From Halictus rubicundus (lineage: Eukaryota > Arthropoda > Insecta > Hymenoptera > Halictidae), in NCBI RefSeq assembly GCF_050948215.1, contig NW_027488913.1:1-64000 (forward strand): 64,000 nt of DNA, in the 5' to 3' direction. Below, one piece after another: positions 39,655 through 53,100 of this stretch; within the stretch, counting starts at the first letter, position 1; each line of letters starts with the position of its first letter. Below the pieces are notes generated by a model that saw only the letters and a list, made by a program, of their open reading frames with translations, was not told where the DNA came from and ran no database searches. Made by a program: the position numbers and the translations under genes.

Positions 39655-42600
39655 AGAGGATAGGATAGGATAGAGGATTGTATAGGATAGAGGATAGGAT
39701 TGAATAGAGGATTGTATAGGATAGAGGATAGGATACGATAGGATAGAGGATAGGATAGGATAGAGGATTGGATAGGATACAGGATAGCATTGAGGATAGG
39801 ATAGGATAGAGGATAGGATAGAGGATAGGATAGAGGATAGGATAGAGGGTGGGGTAGAGGATTGGATAGGATTGAGGATATTATAGGATATAGGATATGA
39901 TAGGATAGAGCATGGGATACGATAGAGGATACGATAGGATAGAGGATAGGATAGGATAGAGGATAGGATATAGGATTGGATAGGATATTGGATATTATAG
40001 GATAGACGATAGGGTAGAGGATAGGATAGTGGAAAGGATAGAGGATAGGATAGAGGATTGGATAGGACATTGGATATTGTAGGATAGACGATAGGATAGA
40101 GGATAGGATAGAGGATAGAATAGGATAGAGGATAGGATAGAGGATTGGATAGGATATTGGATATTATAGGATAGACGATAGGATAGAGGATAAGATAGAG
40201 GATAGGATAGGTTAGAGGATAGTATAGGATAGAGAATACGACAGGATAGAGGATATGATAGGATAGGGGATAGGATAGGATTGAGGATAGTATAGGATAG
40301 AGAATACGACAGGATAGAGGATAGGATAGGATAGGGGATAGGATAGGATTGAGGATAGGATAGGATAGAGGATAGGATAGAGGATTGGATAGGATAGAGG
40401 AAATTGTTTGATAGACGATTGGATAGGATATATGATGGGATAGGATAGAGGATAGGATAGGATAGAGGATACGATAGGATAGAGGATAGGATAGGATAGA
40501 GGATTCTATAGGAAAGAGGATAGGATAGGATTGAGGATAGGATAGGATAGAGGATACGATAGGACGGACGATACGACAGGATAGAGGATAGGATAGGATA
40601 GGGGATAGGATAGGATTGAGGATAGGATAGGATAGAGGATAGGATAGAGGATTTGATAGAGTATTGGATAGGATTGAGGATACTATAGGATATAGGATAG
40701 GATAGAATAGAGGATAGGATTCGTTTGAGGATGGGATAGGAAAGAGGATACGATAGGATAGAGGATAGGATAGGATAGAGGATAGGATAGGATAGAGGAT
40801 ACGACAGGATAGATGATAGGATAGGATAGAGGATTGTATAGGATGGAGGATAGGATTGGTTAGAGGATTGTATAGGATAGAGGATAGGATACGATAGGAT
40901 AGAGGATAGGATAGGATAGAGGATTGGATAGGATACAGGATAGCATTGAGGATAGGATAGGATAGAGGATAGGATAGAGGATAGGATAGAGGGTAGGGTA
41001 GAGGATTGGATAGGATTGAGGATATTATAGGATATAGGATACGATAGGATAGAGGATGGGATAGGATAGAGGATACGATAGGATAGAGGATAGGATAGGA
41101 TAGAGGATAGGATAGAGGATTGGATAGGATATTGGATATTATATGATAGACGATAGGGTTGAGGATAGGATAGAGGAAAGGATAGAGGATAGGATAGAGG
41201 ATTGGATAGGACATTGGATATTGTAGGATAGACGATAGGATAGAGGATAGGATAGAGGATAGGATAGAGGATAGAATAGGATAGAGGATAGGATAGAGGA
41301 TTGGATAGGATATTGGATATTATAGGATAGACGATAGGATAGAGGATGAGATAGAGGATAGGATAGGTTAGAGGATAGTATAGGATAGAGAATACGACAG
41401 GATAGAGGATATGATAGGATAGGGGATAGGATAGGATTGAGGATAGTATAGGATAGAGAATACGACAGGATAGAGGATAGGATAGGTTAGGGGATAGGAT
41501 AGGATTGAGGATAGGATAGGATAGAGGATAGGAAAGAGGATTGGATAGGATAGAGGAAATTGTTTGATAGACGATTGGATAGGATAGAGGATGGGATAGG
41601 ATAGAGGATACGATAGTATAGAGGATAGGATAGGATAGAGGATAGGATAGGATAGAGGATACGATAGGATAGAGGATAGGATAGGATAGAGGATTGTATA
41701 GGATGGAGGATAGGATTGGATAGAGGATTGCATAGGATAGAGGATAGGATACGATAGGATAGAGGATAGGATAGGATAGAGGATTGGATAGGATACAGGA
41801 TAGCATTGAGGATAGGATAGGATAGAGGATAGGATAGAGGTTAGGGTAGAGGATTGGATAGGATTGAGGATATTATAGGATATAGGATACGATAGGATAG
41901 AGGATGGGATAGGATAGAGGATACGATAGGATAGAGGATAGGATAGGATAGAGGATAGGATAGAGGATTGGATAGGATATTGGATATTACATGATAGACG
42001 ATAGGGTTGAGGATAGGATAGAGGAAAGGATAGAGGATAGGATAGAGGATTGGATAGGACATTGGATATTGTAGGATAGACGATAGGATAGAGGATAGGA
42101 TAGAGGATAGGATAGAGGATAGAATAGGATAGAGGATAGGATAGAGGATTGGATAGGATATTGGATATTATAGGATAGACGATAGGATAGAGGATGAGAT
42201 AGAGGATAGGATAGGTTAGAGGATAGTATAGGATAGAGAATACGACAGGATAGAGGATATGATAGGATAGGGGATAGGATAGGATTGAGGATAGTATAGG
42301 ATAGAGAATACGACAGGATAGAGGATAGGATAGGATAGGGGATAGGATAGGATTGAGGATAGGATAGGATAGAGGATAGGATAGAGGATTGGATAGGATA
42401 GAGAATACGACAGGATAGAGGATAGGATAGGATAGGGGATAGGATAGGATTGAGGATAGGATAGGATAGAGGATAGGATAGAGGATTGGATAGGATAGAG
42501 GAAATTGTTTGATAGACGATTGGATAGGATAGAGGATGGGATAGGATAGAGGATACGATAGTATAGAGGATAGGATAGGATAGAGGATAGGATAGGATAG

Positions 42601-42960
42601 AGGATACGATAGGATAGAGGATAGGATAGGATAGAGGATTGTATAGGATGGAGGATAGGATTGGATAGAGGATTGTATAGGATAGAGGATAGGATACGAT
42701 AGGATAGAGGATAGGATACGATAGGATAGAGGATAGGATAGGATAGAGGATAGGATAGAGGATTGGATAGGATATTGGATATTATAGGATAGACGATAGG
42801 GTAGAGGATAGGATAGAGGAAAGGATAGAGGATAGGATAGAGGATTGGATAGGACATTGGATATTGTAGGATAGACGATAGGATAGAGGATAGGATAGAG
42901 GATAGAATAGGATAGAGGATAGGATAGAGGATTGGATAGGATATTGGATATTATAGGATA
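39641..42960. repeat. Right-arm satellite, 0.8-0.9 kb related modules
   Basis: A module runs GGATATTATAGGATAGACG, then GATAAGATAG or GATGAGATAG, then GAATACGACAGG pairs, then GGAAATTGTTTGATAGACG. It recurs starting near 40170, 41320, 42170 and 42950. The copies differ by indels of whole core units. A related module recurs at 45.7 and 46.2 kb. No unique DNA is seen. Confidence 0.7.
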
Positions 42961-43669
42961 GACGATAGGATAGAGGATGAGATAGAGGATAGGATAGGTT
43001 AGAGGATAGTATAGGATAGAGAATACGACAGGATAGAGGATATGATAGGATAGGGGATAGGATAGGATTGAGGATAGTATAGGATAGAGAATACGACAGG
43101 ATAGAGGATAGGATAGGATAGGGGATAGGATAGGATTGAGGATAGGATAGGATAGAGGATAGGATAGAGGAAATTGTTTGATAGACGATTGGATAGGATA
43201 GATGATGGGATAGGATAGAGGATACGATAGTATAGAGGATAGGATAGGATAGAGGATAGGATAGGATAGAGGATAGGATAGGATAGAGGATACGATAGGA
43301 TAGAGGATAGGATAGGATAGAGGATTGTATAGGATAGAGGATAGGATAGGATTGAGGATAGGATAGGATAGGGGATAGGATAGAGGATAGGATAGAGGAT
43401 AGGATAGAGGATAGGATAGAGGATTGGATAGGATAGAGGAAATTGTTTGATAGACGATTGGATAGGATAGATGATGGGATAGGATAGAGGATACGATCGT
43501 ATAAAGGATAGGATAGGATAGAGGATAGGATAGGATAGAGGATACGATAGGATAGAGGATAGGATAGGATAGAGGATTGTATAGGATAGAGGATAGGATA
43601 GGATAGGATAGGGGATAGGATAGGATTCAGGATAGGATAGGATAGAGGATAGGATACAGGATAGGATAG

Positions 43670-43690
43670 TCCTCAAAATACGTTTGAGGA
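43670..43690 (+). repeat. Fold-back motif, copy 1
   Basis: Arms TCCTCAAA and TTTGAGGA form a perfect 8-bp inverted repeat around ATACG. TCCTC on the + strand is opposite in polarity to the rest of the array, so this is a tiny inversion or template-switch scar that was later amplified. Confidence 0.85.
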
Positions 43691-44957
43691 TGGGATAGGA
43701 AAGAGGATACGATAGGATAGAGGATAGGATAGGATAGAGGATTGGATAGGATACAGGGTACCATTGAGGATAGGATAGGATAGAGGATACGATAGGATAG
43801 AGGATAGGATAGGATAGAGGATTGGATAGGATACAGGGTACCATTGAGGATAGGATAGGATAGAGGATACGATAGGATAGAGGATAGGATAGGATAGAGG
43901 ATTGTATAGGATAGAGGATAGGATAGGATAGAGGATTGTATAGGATAGAGGATAGGATAGGATTGAGGATAGGATAGGATAGGGGATAGGATAGAGGATA
44001 GGATAGAGGATAGGATACAGGATAGGATAGAGGATAGGAATGGATAGATGATAGGATAGGATAGAGGATAGGATAGGTTAGAGGATAGTATAGGATAGAG
44101 AATAGGATAGGATAGGATAGAGGATACGATAGGACGGACGGTACGACAGGATAGAGGATAGGATAGGATAGGGGATAGAATAGGATTGAGGATAGGATAG
44201 GATAGAGGATAGGATAGGATAGAGGATTGTATAGGATAGAGGATATGATTGGATAGATGATTGTATAGGATAGAGGATAGGATACGATAGGATAGAGGAT
44301 AGGATAGGATAGAGGATTGGATAGGATAGAGGATACGATAGTATAGAGGATAGGATAGGATAGAGGATAGGATATAATAGAGGATCCGATAGGATAGAGG
44401 ATAGGATAGGATAGAGGATTGTATAGGATACACGATAGGATAGGATAGAGGATTATATAGGATAGAGGATAGGATAGGATAGACGATAGGATAGGATAGG
44501 GGATAGGATAGAGGATAGGATAGAGGATAGGATAGAGGATAGGATAGAGGATAGGATAGGATAGAGGATAGGATAGGTTAGAGGATAGGATAGGATAGAG
44601 GATAGGATAGGTTAGAGGATAGTATAGGATAGAGAATAGGATAGGATAGGATAGAGGATACGATAGGACAGACGATACGACAGGATAGAGGATAGGATAG
44701 GATAGGGGATAGGATAGGATTGAGGATAGGATAGGATAGAGGATAGGATAGAGGATAGGATAGAGGATTGGATAGGATTGAGGATATTATAGGATATAGG
44801 ATAGTATAGAATAGAGGATAGGATACGTTTGAGGATGGGATAGGAAAGAGGATACGATAGGATAGAGGATAGGATAGGATAGAGGATTGGATAGGATAGG
44901 GGATAGGATAGGATTGAGGATAGGATAGGATAGAGGATAGGATACAGGATAGGATAG

Positions 44958-44978
44958 TCCTCAAAATACGTTTGAGGA
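44958..44978 (+). repeat. Fold-back motif, copy 2
   Basis: Same 21-bp arm-loop-arm structure as 43670-43690, preceded by ACAGGATAGGATAG. Confidence 0.85.
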
Positions 44979-46912
44979 TGTGATAGGAAAGAGGATACGA
45001 TAGGAGAGAGGATAGGATACGAAAGAGGATTGGATAGGATACAGGATACCATTGAGGATAGGATAGGATAGAGGATAGGATAGAGGATACGATAGAGGAT
45101 TGGATAAGATAGTGGATATTATAGGATAGACGATAGGATAGGATAGAGGATGGGATAGGATAGAGGATACGATAGTATAGAGGATACGATAGGATAGAGG
45201 ATTGTATAGGATAGAGGATAGGATTGGATAGAGGATTGCATAGGATAGAGGATAGGATACGATAGGATAGAGGATAGGATAGGATAGAGGATTGGATAGG
45301 ATACAGGATAGCATTGAGGATAAGATAGGATAGAGGATAGGATAGAGGATAGGATAGAGGGTAGGGTAGAGGATTGGATAGGATTGAGGATATTATAGGA
45401 TATAGGATACGATAGGATAGAGGATGGGATAGGATAGAGGATACGATAGGATAGAGGATAGGATAGGATAGAGGATAGGATAGAGGATTGGATAGGATAT
45501 TGGATATTATATGATAGACGATAGGGTTGAGGATAGGATAGAGGAAAGGATAGAGGATAGGATAGAGGATTGGATAGGACATTGGATATTGTAGGATAGA
45601 CGATAGGATAGAGGATAGGATAGAGGATAGGATAGAGGATAGAATAGGATAGAGGATAGGATAGAGGATTGGATAGGATATTGGATATTATAGGATAGAC
45701 GATAGGATAGAGGATGAGATAGAGGATAGGATAGGTTAGAGGATAGTATAGGATAGAGAATACGACAGGATAGAGGATATGATAGGATAGGGGATAGGAT
45801 AGGATTGAGGATAGTATAGGATAGAGAATACGACAGGATAGAGGATAGGATAGGATAGGGGATAGGATAGGATTGAGGATAGGATAGGATAGAGGATAGG
45901 ATAGAGGATTGGATAGGATAGAGAATACGACAGGATAGAGGATAGGATAGGATAGGGGATAGGATAGGATTGAGGATAGGATAGGATAGAGGATAGGATA
46001 GAGGATTGGATAGGATATTGGATATTATAGGATAGACGATAGGGTAGAGGATAGGATAGAGGAAAGGATAGAGGATAGGATAGAGGATTGGATAGGACAT
46101 TGGATATTGTAGGATAGACGATAGGATAGAGGATAGGATACAGGATAGAATAGGATAGAGGATAGGATAGAGGATTGGATAGGATATTGGATATTATAGG
46201 ATAGACGATAGGATAGAGGATGAGATAGAGGATAGGATAGGTTAGAGGATAGTATAGGATAGAGAATACGACAGGATAGAGGATATGATAGGATAGGGGA
46301 TAGGATAGGATTGAGGATAGTATAGGATAGAGAATACGACAGGATAGAGGATAGGATAGGATAGGGGATAGGATAGGATTGAGGATAGGATAGGATAGAG
46401 GATAGGATAGAGGAAATTGTTTGATAGACGATTGGATAGGATAGATGATGGGATAGGATAGAGGATACGATAGTATAGAGGATAGGATAGGATAGAGGAT
46501 AGGATAGGATAGAGGATAGGATAGGATAGAGGATACGATAGGATAGAGGATAGGATAGGATAGAGGATTGTATAGGATAGAGGATAGGATAGGATTGAGG
46601 ATAGGATAGGATAGGGGATAGGATAGAGGATAGGATAGAGGATAGGATAGAGGATAGGATAGAGGATTGGATAGGATAGAGGAAATTGTTTGATAGACGA
46701 TTGGATAGGATAGATGATGGGATAGGATAGAGGATACGATCGTATAAAGGATAGGATAGGATAGAGGATAGGATAGGATAGAGGATACGATAGGATAGAG
46801 GATAGGATAGGATAGAGGATTGTATAGGATAGAGGATAGGATAGGATAGGATAGGGGATAGGATAGGATTCAGGATAGGATAGGATAGAGGATAGGATAC
46901 AGGATAGGATAG

Positions 46913-46933
46913 TCCTCAAAATACGTTTGAGGA
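46913..46933 (+). repeat. Fold-back motif, copy 3
   Basis: Same structure; exactly 3243 bp from copy 1, so duplicated with its block. Confidence 0.85.
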
Positions 46934-47567
46934 TGGGATAGGAAAGAGGATACGATAGGATAGAGGATAGGATAGGATAGAGGATTGGATAGGATACAGG
47001 GTACCATTGAGGATAGGATAGGATAGAGGATACGATAGGATAGAGGATAGGATAGGATAGAGGATTGGATAGGATACAGGGTACCATTGAGGATAGGATA
47101 GGATAGAGGATACGATAGGATAGAGGATAGGATAGGATAGAGGATTGTATAGGATAGAGGATAGGATAGGATAGAGGATTGTATAGGATAGAGGATAGGA
47201 TAGGATTGAGGATAGGATAGGATAGGGGATAGGATAGAGGATAGGATAGAGGATAGGATAGAGGATAGGAATGGATAGATGATAGGATAGGATAGAGGAT
47301 AGGATAGGTTAGAGGATAGTATAGGATAGAGAATAGGATAGGATAGGATAGAGGATACGATAGGACGGACGATACGACAGGATAGAGGATAGGATAGGAT
47401 AGGGGATAGAATAGGATTGAGGATAGGATAGGATAGAGGATACGATAGGATAGAGGATAGGATAGGATAGAGGATTGTATAGGATAGAGGATAGGATAGG
47501 ATAGGATAGGGGATAGGATAGGATTCAGGATAGGATAGGATAGAGGATAGGATACAGGATAGGATAG

Positions 47568-47588
47568 TCCTCAAAATACGTTTGAGGA
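47568..47588 (+). repeat. Fold-back motif, copy 4
   Basis: Same structure; 655 bp after copy 3. Confidence 0.85.
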
Positions 47589-48930
47589 TGGGATAGGAAA
47601 GAGGATACGATAGGATAGAGGATAGGATAGGATAGAGGATTGTATAGGATAGAGGATATGATTGGATACAGGATTGTATAGGATAGAGGATAGGATACGA
47701 TAGGATAGAGGATAGGATAGGATAGAGGATACGATAGGATAGACGATAGGATAGGATAGAGGATGGGATAGGATAGAGGATACGATAGTATAGAGGATAG
47801 GATAGGATAGAGGATAGGATAGGATAGAGGATACGATAGGATAGAGGATAGGATAGGATAGAGGATTGTATAGGATAGAGGATAGGATAGGATAGAAGAT
47901 AGGATAGGATAGGGGATAGGATAGAGGATAGGATAGAGGATAGGATAGGATAGGATAGAGGATACGATAGGACGGACGATACGACAGGATAGAGGATAGG
48001 ATAGGATAGGGGATAGAATAGGATTGAGGATAGGATAGGATAGAGGATAGGATAGGATAGAGGATTGTATAGGATAGAGGATATGATTGGATAGAGGATT
48101 GTATAGGATAGAGGATAGGATACGATAGGATAGAGGATAGGATAGGATAGAGGATTGGATAGGATAGAGGATACGATAGTATAGAGGTTGGATAGGATAG
48201 AGGATATGATTGGATAGAGGATTGTATAGGATAGAGGATAGGATACGATAGGATAGAGGATAGGATAGGATAGAGGATTGGATAGGATAGAGGATACGAT
48301 AGTATAGAGGATAGGATAGGATAGAGGATAGGATATAATAGAGGATCCGATAGGATAGAGGATAGGATAGGATAGAGGATTGTATAGGATACACGATAGG
48401 ATAGGATAGAGGATTATATAGGATAGAGGATAGGATAGGATAGAAGATAGGATAGTATAGGGGATAGGATAGAGGATAGGATAGAGGATAGGATAGAGGA
48501 TAGGATAGAGGATAGGATAGAGGATAGGATAGGATAGAGGATAGGATAGGTTAGAGGATACGATAGGATAGAGGATAGGATAGGTTAGAGGATAGTATAG
48601 GATAGAGAATAGGATAGGATAGGATAGAGGATACGATAGGACAGACGATACGACAGGATAGAGGATAGGATAGGATAGGGGATAGGATAGGATTGAGGAT
48701 AGGATAGGATAGAGTATAGGATAGAGGATAGGATAGAGGATTGGATAGGATTGAGGATATTATAGGATATAGGATAGTATAGAATAGAGGATAGGATACG
48801 TTTGAGGATGGGATAGGAAAGAGGATACGATAGGATAGAGGATAGGATAGGATAGAGGATTGGATAGGATAGGGGATAGGATAGGATTGAGGATAGGATA
48901 GGATAGAGGATAGGATACAGGATAGGATAG

Positions 48931-48951
48931 TCCTCAAAATACGTTTGAGGA
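48931..48951 (+). repeat. Fold-back motif, copy 5
   Basis: Same structure; exactly 3973 bp from copy 2. Confidence 0.85.
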
Positions 48952-49030
48952 TGTGATAGGAAAGAGGATACGATAGGAGAGAGGATAGGATAGGAAAGGG
49001 GATTGGATAGGATACAGGATACCATTGAGG

Positions 49031-52000
49031 ATAGGATAGGATAGAGGATAGGATAGAGGATACGATAGAGGATTGGATAAGATAGTGGATATTATAGGAT
49101 AGACGATAGGATAGGATAGAGGATGGGATAGGATAGAGGATACGATAGTATAGAGGATACGATAGGATAGAGGATTGTATAGGATAGAGGATAGGATAGG
49201 ATTGAGGATAGGATAGGATAGGGGATAGGATAGGATTGAGGATAGGATAGGATAGAGGATAGGATAGAGGATTTGATAGAGTATTGGATAGGATTGAGGA
49301 TATTATAGGATATAGGATAGGATAGAATAGAGGATATTATACGTTTGAGGATGGGATAGGAAAGAGGATACGATAGGATAGAGGATAGGATAGGATAGAG
49401 GATAGAATAGGATAGAGGATAGGATAGGATAGAGGATAGGTTAGAGGATTGGATAGGATATTGGATATTATAGGATAGACGATAGGGTAGAGGATAGGAT
49501 ACAGGAAAGGATAGAGGATAGGATAGAGGATTGGATAGGATATTGGATATTGTAGGATAGACGATAGGATAGAGGATAGGATAGAGGATAGGATAGAGGA
49601 TAGAATAGGATAGAGGATAGGATAGAGGATTGGATAGGATATTGGATATTATAGGATAGACGATAGGATAGAGGATAAGATAGAGGATAGGATAGGTTAG
49701 AGGATAGTATAGGATAGAGAATACGACAGGATAGAGGATATGATAGGATAGGGGATAGGATAGGATTGAGGATAGTATAGGATAGAGAATACGACAGGAT
49801 AGAGGATAGGATAGGATAGGGGATAGGATAGGATTGAGGATAGGATAGGATAGAGGATAGGATAGAGGATTGGATAGGATAGAGGAAATTGTTTGATAGA
49901 CGATTGGATAGGATAGAGGATGGGATAGGATAGAGGATACGATAGTATAGAGGATAGGATAGGATAGAGGATAGGATAGGATAGAGGATACGATAGGATA
50001 GAGGATAGGATAGGATAGAGGATTCTATAGGATAGAGGATAGGATAGGATTGAGGATGGGATAGGATAGGGGATAGGATAGAGGATAGGATAGAGGATAG
50101 GATACAGGATAGGATAGAGGATAGGAATGGATAGATGATAGGATAGGATAGAGCATAGGATAGGTTAGGGGATAGTATAGGATAGAGAATAGGATAGGAT
50201 AGGATAGAGAATAGGATAGGATAGGATAGAGGATACGATAGGACGGACGATACGACAGGATAGAGGATAGGATAGGATAGGGGATAGGATAGGATTGAGG
50301 ATAGGATAGGATAGAGGATAGGATAGAGGATTTGATAGAGTATTGGATAGGATTGAGGATATTATAGGATATAGGATAGGATAGAATAGAGGATAGGATA
50401 CGTTTGAGGATGGGATAGGAAAGAGGATACGATAGGATAGAGGATAGGATAGGACAGACGATACGACAGGAGAGAGGATAGGATAGGATAGGGGATAGGA
50501 TAGGATTGAGGATAGGATAGGATAGAGGATAGGATAGAGGATTTGATAGAGTATTGGATAGGATTGAGGATATTATAGGATATAGGATAGGATAGAATAG
50601 AGGATATTATACGTTTGAGGATGGGATAGGAAAGAGGATACGATAGGATATAGGATAGGATAGGATAGAGGATAGGATAGGATAGAGGATACGATAGGAT
50701 AGAGGATAGGATAGGATAGAGGATTGTATAGGATAGAGGATATGATTGGATAGAGGATTGTATAGGATAGAGGATAGGATACGATAGGATAGAGGATAGG
50801 ATAGGATAGAGGATTGGATAGGATAGAGGATACGATAGTATAGAGGATAGGATAGGATAGAGGATAGGATATAATAGAGGATACGATAGGATAGAGGATA
50901 GGATAGGATAGGGGATTGTATAGGATACACGATAGGATATGATAGAGGATTATATAGGATAGAGGATAGGATAGGATAGAAGATAGGATAGGATAGGGGA
51001 TAGGATAGAGGATAGGATAGAGGATAGGATAGAGGATAGGATAGAGGATAGGATAGGATAGAGGATAGGATAGGTTAGAGGATAGGATAGGATAGAGGAT
51101 AGGATAGGTTAGAGGATAGTATAGGATAGAGAATAGGATAGAATAGGATAGAGGATACGATAGGACAGACGATACGACAGGATAGAGGATAGGATAGGAT
51201 AGGGGATAGGATAGGATTGAGGATAGGATAGGATAGGATAGGATAGAGGATAGGATAGAGGATAGGATAGAGGATTGGATAGGATTGAGGATATTATAGG
51301 ATATAGGATAGTATAGAATAGAGGATAGGATACGTTTGAGGATGGGATAGGAAAGAGGATACGATAGGATAGAGGATAGGATAGGATAGAGGATTGGATA
51401 GGATAGGGGATAGGATAGGATTGAGGATAGGATAGGATAGAGGATAGGATACAGGATAGGATAGTCCTCAAAATACGTTTGAGGATGGGATAGGAAAGAG
51501 GATACGATAGGGGAGAGGATAGGATAGGATAGAGGATTGGATAGGATACAGGATACCATTGAGGATAGGATAGGATAGAGGATAGGATAGAGGATACGAT
51601 AGAGGATTGGATAAGATAGTGGATATTATAGGATAGACGATAGGATAGGATAGAGGATGGGGTAGGATAGAGGATACGATAGTATAGAGGATAGGATAGG
51701 ATAGAGGATAGGATAGGATAGAGGATACGATAGGATAGAGGATTGTATAGGATAGAGGATAGGATAGGATTGAGGATAGGATAGGATAGGGGATAGGATA
51801 TAGGATAGGATAGAGGATAGGATACAGGATAGGATAGAGGATAGGAATGGATAGATGATAGGATAGGATAGAGGATAGGATAGGTTAGAGGATAGTATAG
51901 GATAGAGAATAGGATAGGATAGGATAGAGGATACGATAGGACGGACGATACGACAGGATAGAGGATAGGATAGGATAGGGGATAGGATAGGATTGAGGAT

Positions 52001-53100
52001 AGGATAGGATACAGGATAGGATAGAGGATTTGATAGAGTATTGGATAGGATTGAGGATATTATAGGATAGAATAGAGGATATTATACGTTTGAGGATGGG
52101 ATAGGAAAGAGGATACGATAGGATAGAGGATAGGATAGGATAGAGGATAGAATAGGATAGAGGATAGGATAGGATAGAGGATAGGATAGAGGATTGGATA
52201 GGATATTGGATATTATAGGATAGACGATAGGGTAGAGGATAGGATAGAGGAAAGGATAGAGGATAGGATAGAGGATTGGATAGGATATTGGATATTGTAG
52301 GATAGACGATAGGATAGAGGATAGGATAGAGGATAGGATAGAGGATAGAATAGGATAGAGGATAGGATAGAGGATTGGATAGGATATTGGATATTATAGG
52401 ATAGACGATAGGATAGAGGATAAGATAGAGGATAGGATAGGTTAGAGGATAGTATAGGATAGAGAATACGACAGGATAGAGGATATGATAGGATAGGGGA
52501 TAGGATAGGATTGAGGATAGTATAGGATAGAGAATACGACAGGATAGAGGATAGGATAGGATAGGTGATAGGATAGGATTGAGGATAGGATAGGATAGAG
52601 GATAGGATAGAGGATTGGATAGGATAGAGGAAATTGTTTGATAGACGATTGGATAGGATAGAGGATGGGATAGGATAGAGGATACGATAGTATAGAGGAT
52701 AGGATAGGATAGAGGATAGGATAGGATAGAGGATACGATAGGATAGAGGATAGGATAGAATAGAGGATTGTATAGGATAGAGGATAGGATAGGATTGAGG
52801 ATGGGATAGGATAGGGGATATGATAGAGGATAGGATAGAGGATAGGATACAGGATAGGATAGAGGATAGGAATGGATAGATGATAGGATAGGATAGAGGA
52901 TAGGATAGGTTAGAGGATAGTATAGGATAGAGAATAGGATAGGATAGGATAGAGGATACGATAGCACGGACGATACGACAGGATAGAGGATAGGATAGGA
53001 TAGGGGATAGGATAGGATTGAGGATAGGATAGGATAGAGGATAGGATAGAGGATTTGATAGAGTATTGGATAGGATTGAGGATATTATAGGATATAGGAT
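49031..53100. repeat. Right-arm satellite, rearranged modules
   Basis: Modules seen in 40-49 kb recur here in new combinations: GAATACGACAGG pairs, GGAAATTGTTTGATAG, GAATGGATAGATGATAGG, and TTTGATAGAGTATTGG followed by GGATATTATAGG. The stretch 51885-52967 is copied at 54788-55882 (offset about 2903-2915). No unique sequence is seen. Confidence 0.75.
51465..51485 (+). repeat. Fold-back motif, copy 6
   Basis: Same structure; the last copy seen. None was found on the left arm or after 51.5 kb. Confidence 0.85.

Larger units (their letters stand above)
42961..49030. repeat. Right-arm higher-order block, offsets 3243 and 3973
   Basis: 42964-43844 recurs at 46207-47087, offset 3243; a 281-codon minus-strand open stretch is identical between them. 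44612-45052 recurs at 48585-49025, offset 3973, with 146-codon stretches that differ at a single residue. The fold-back motif at 43670/46913 and 44958/48931 follows the same two offsets. The block therefore holds two interleaved duplications. Confidence 0.82.

Noticed and set aside
39995..41806. Minus-strand open frame of 603 codons, and dozens of similar ones across the window
   Set aside because: They are tandem-repeat translations with a 17-residue period. The unit has no stop in any minus-strand frame, frames overlap with the same content, and frame ends coincide with TTATAG-type point variants. There is no gene structure.
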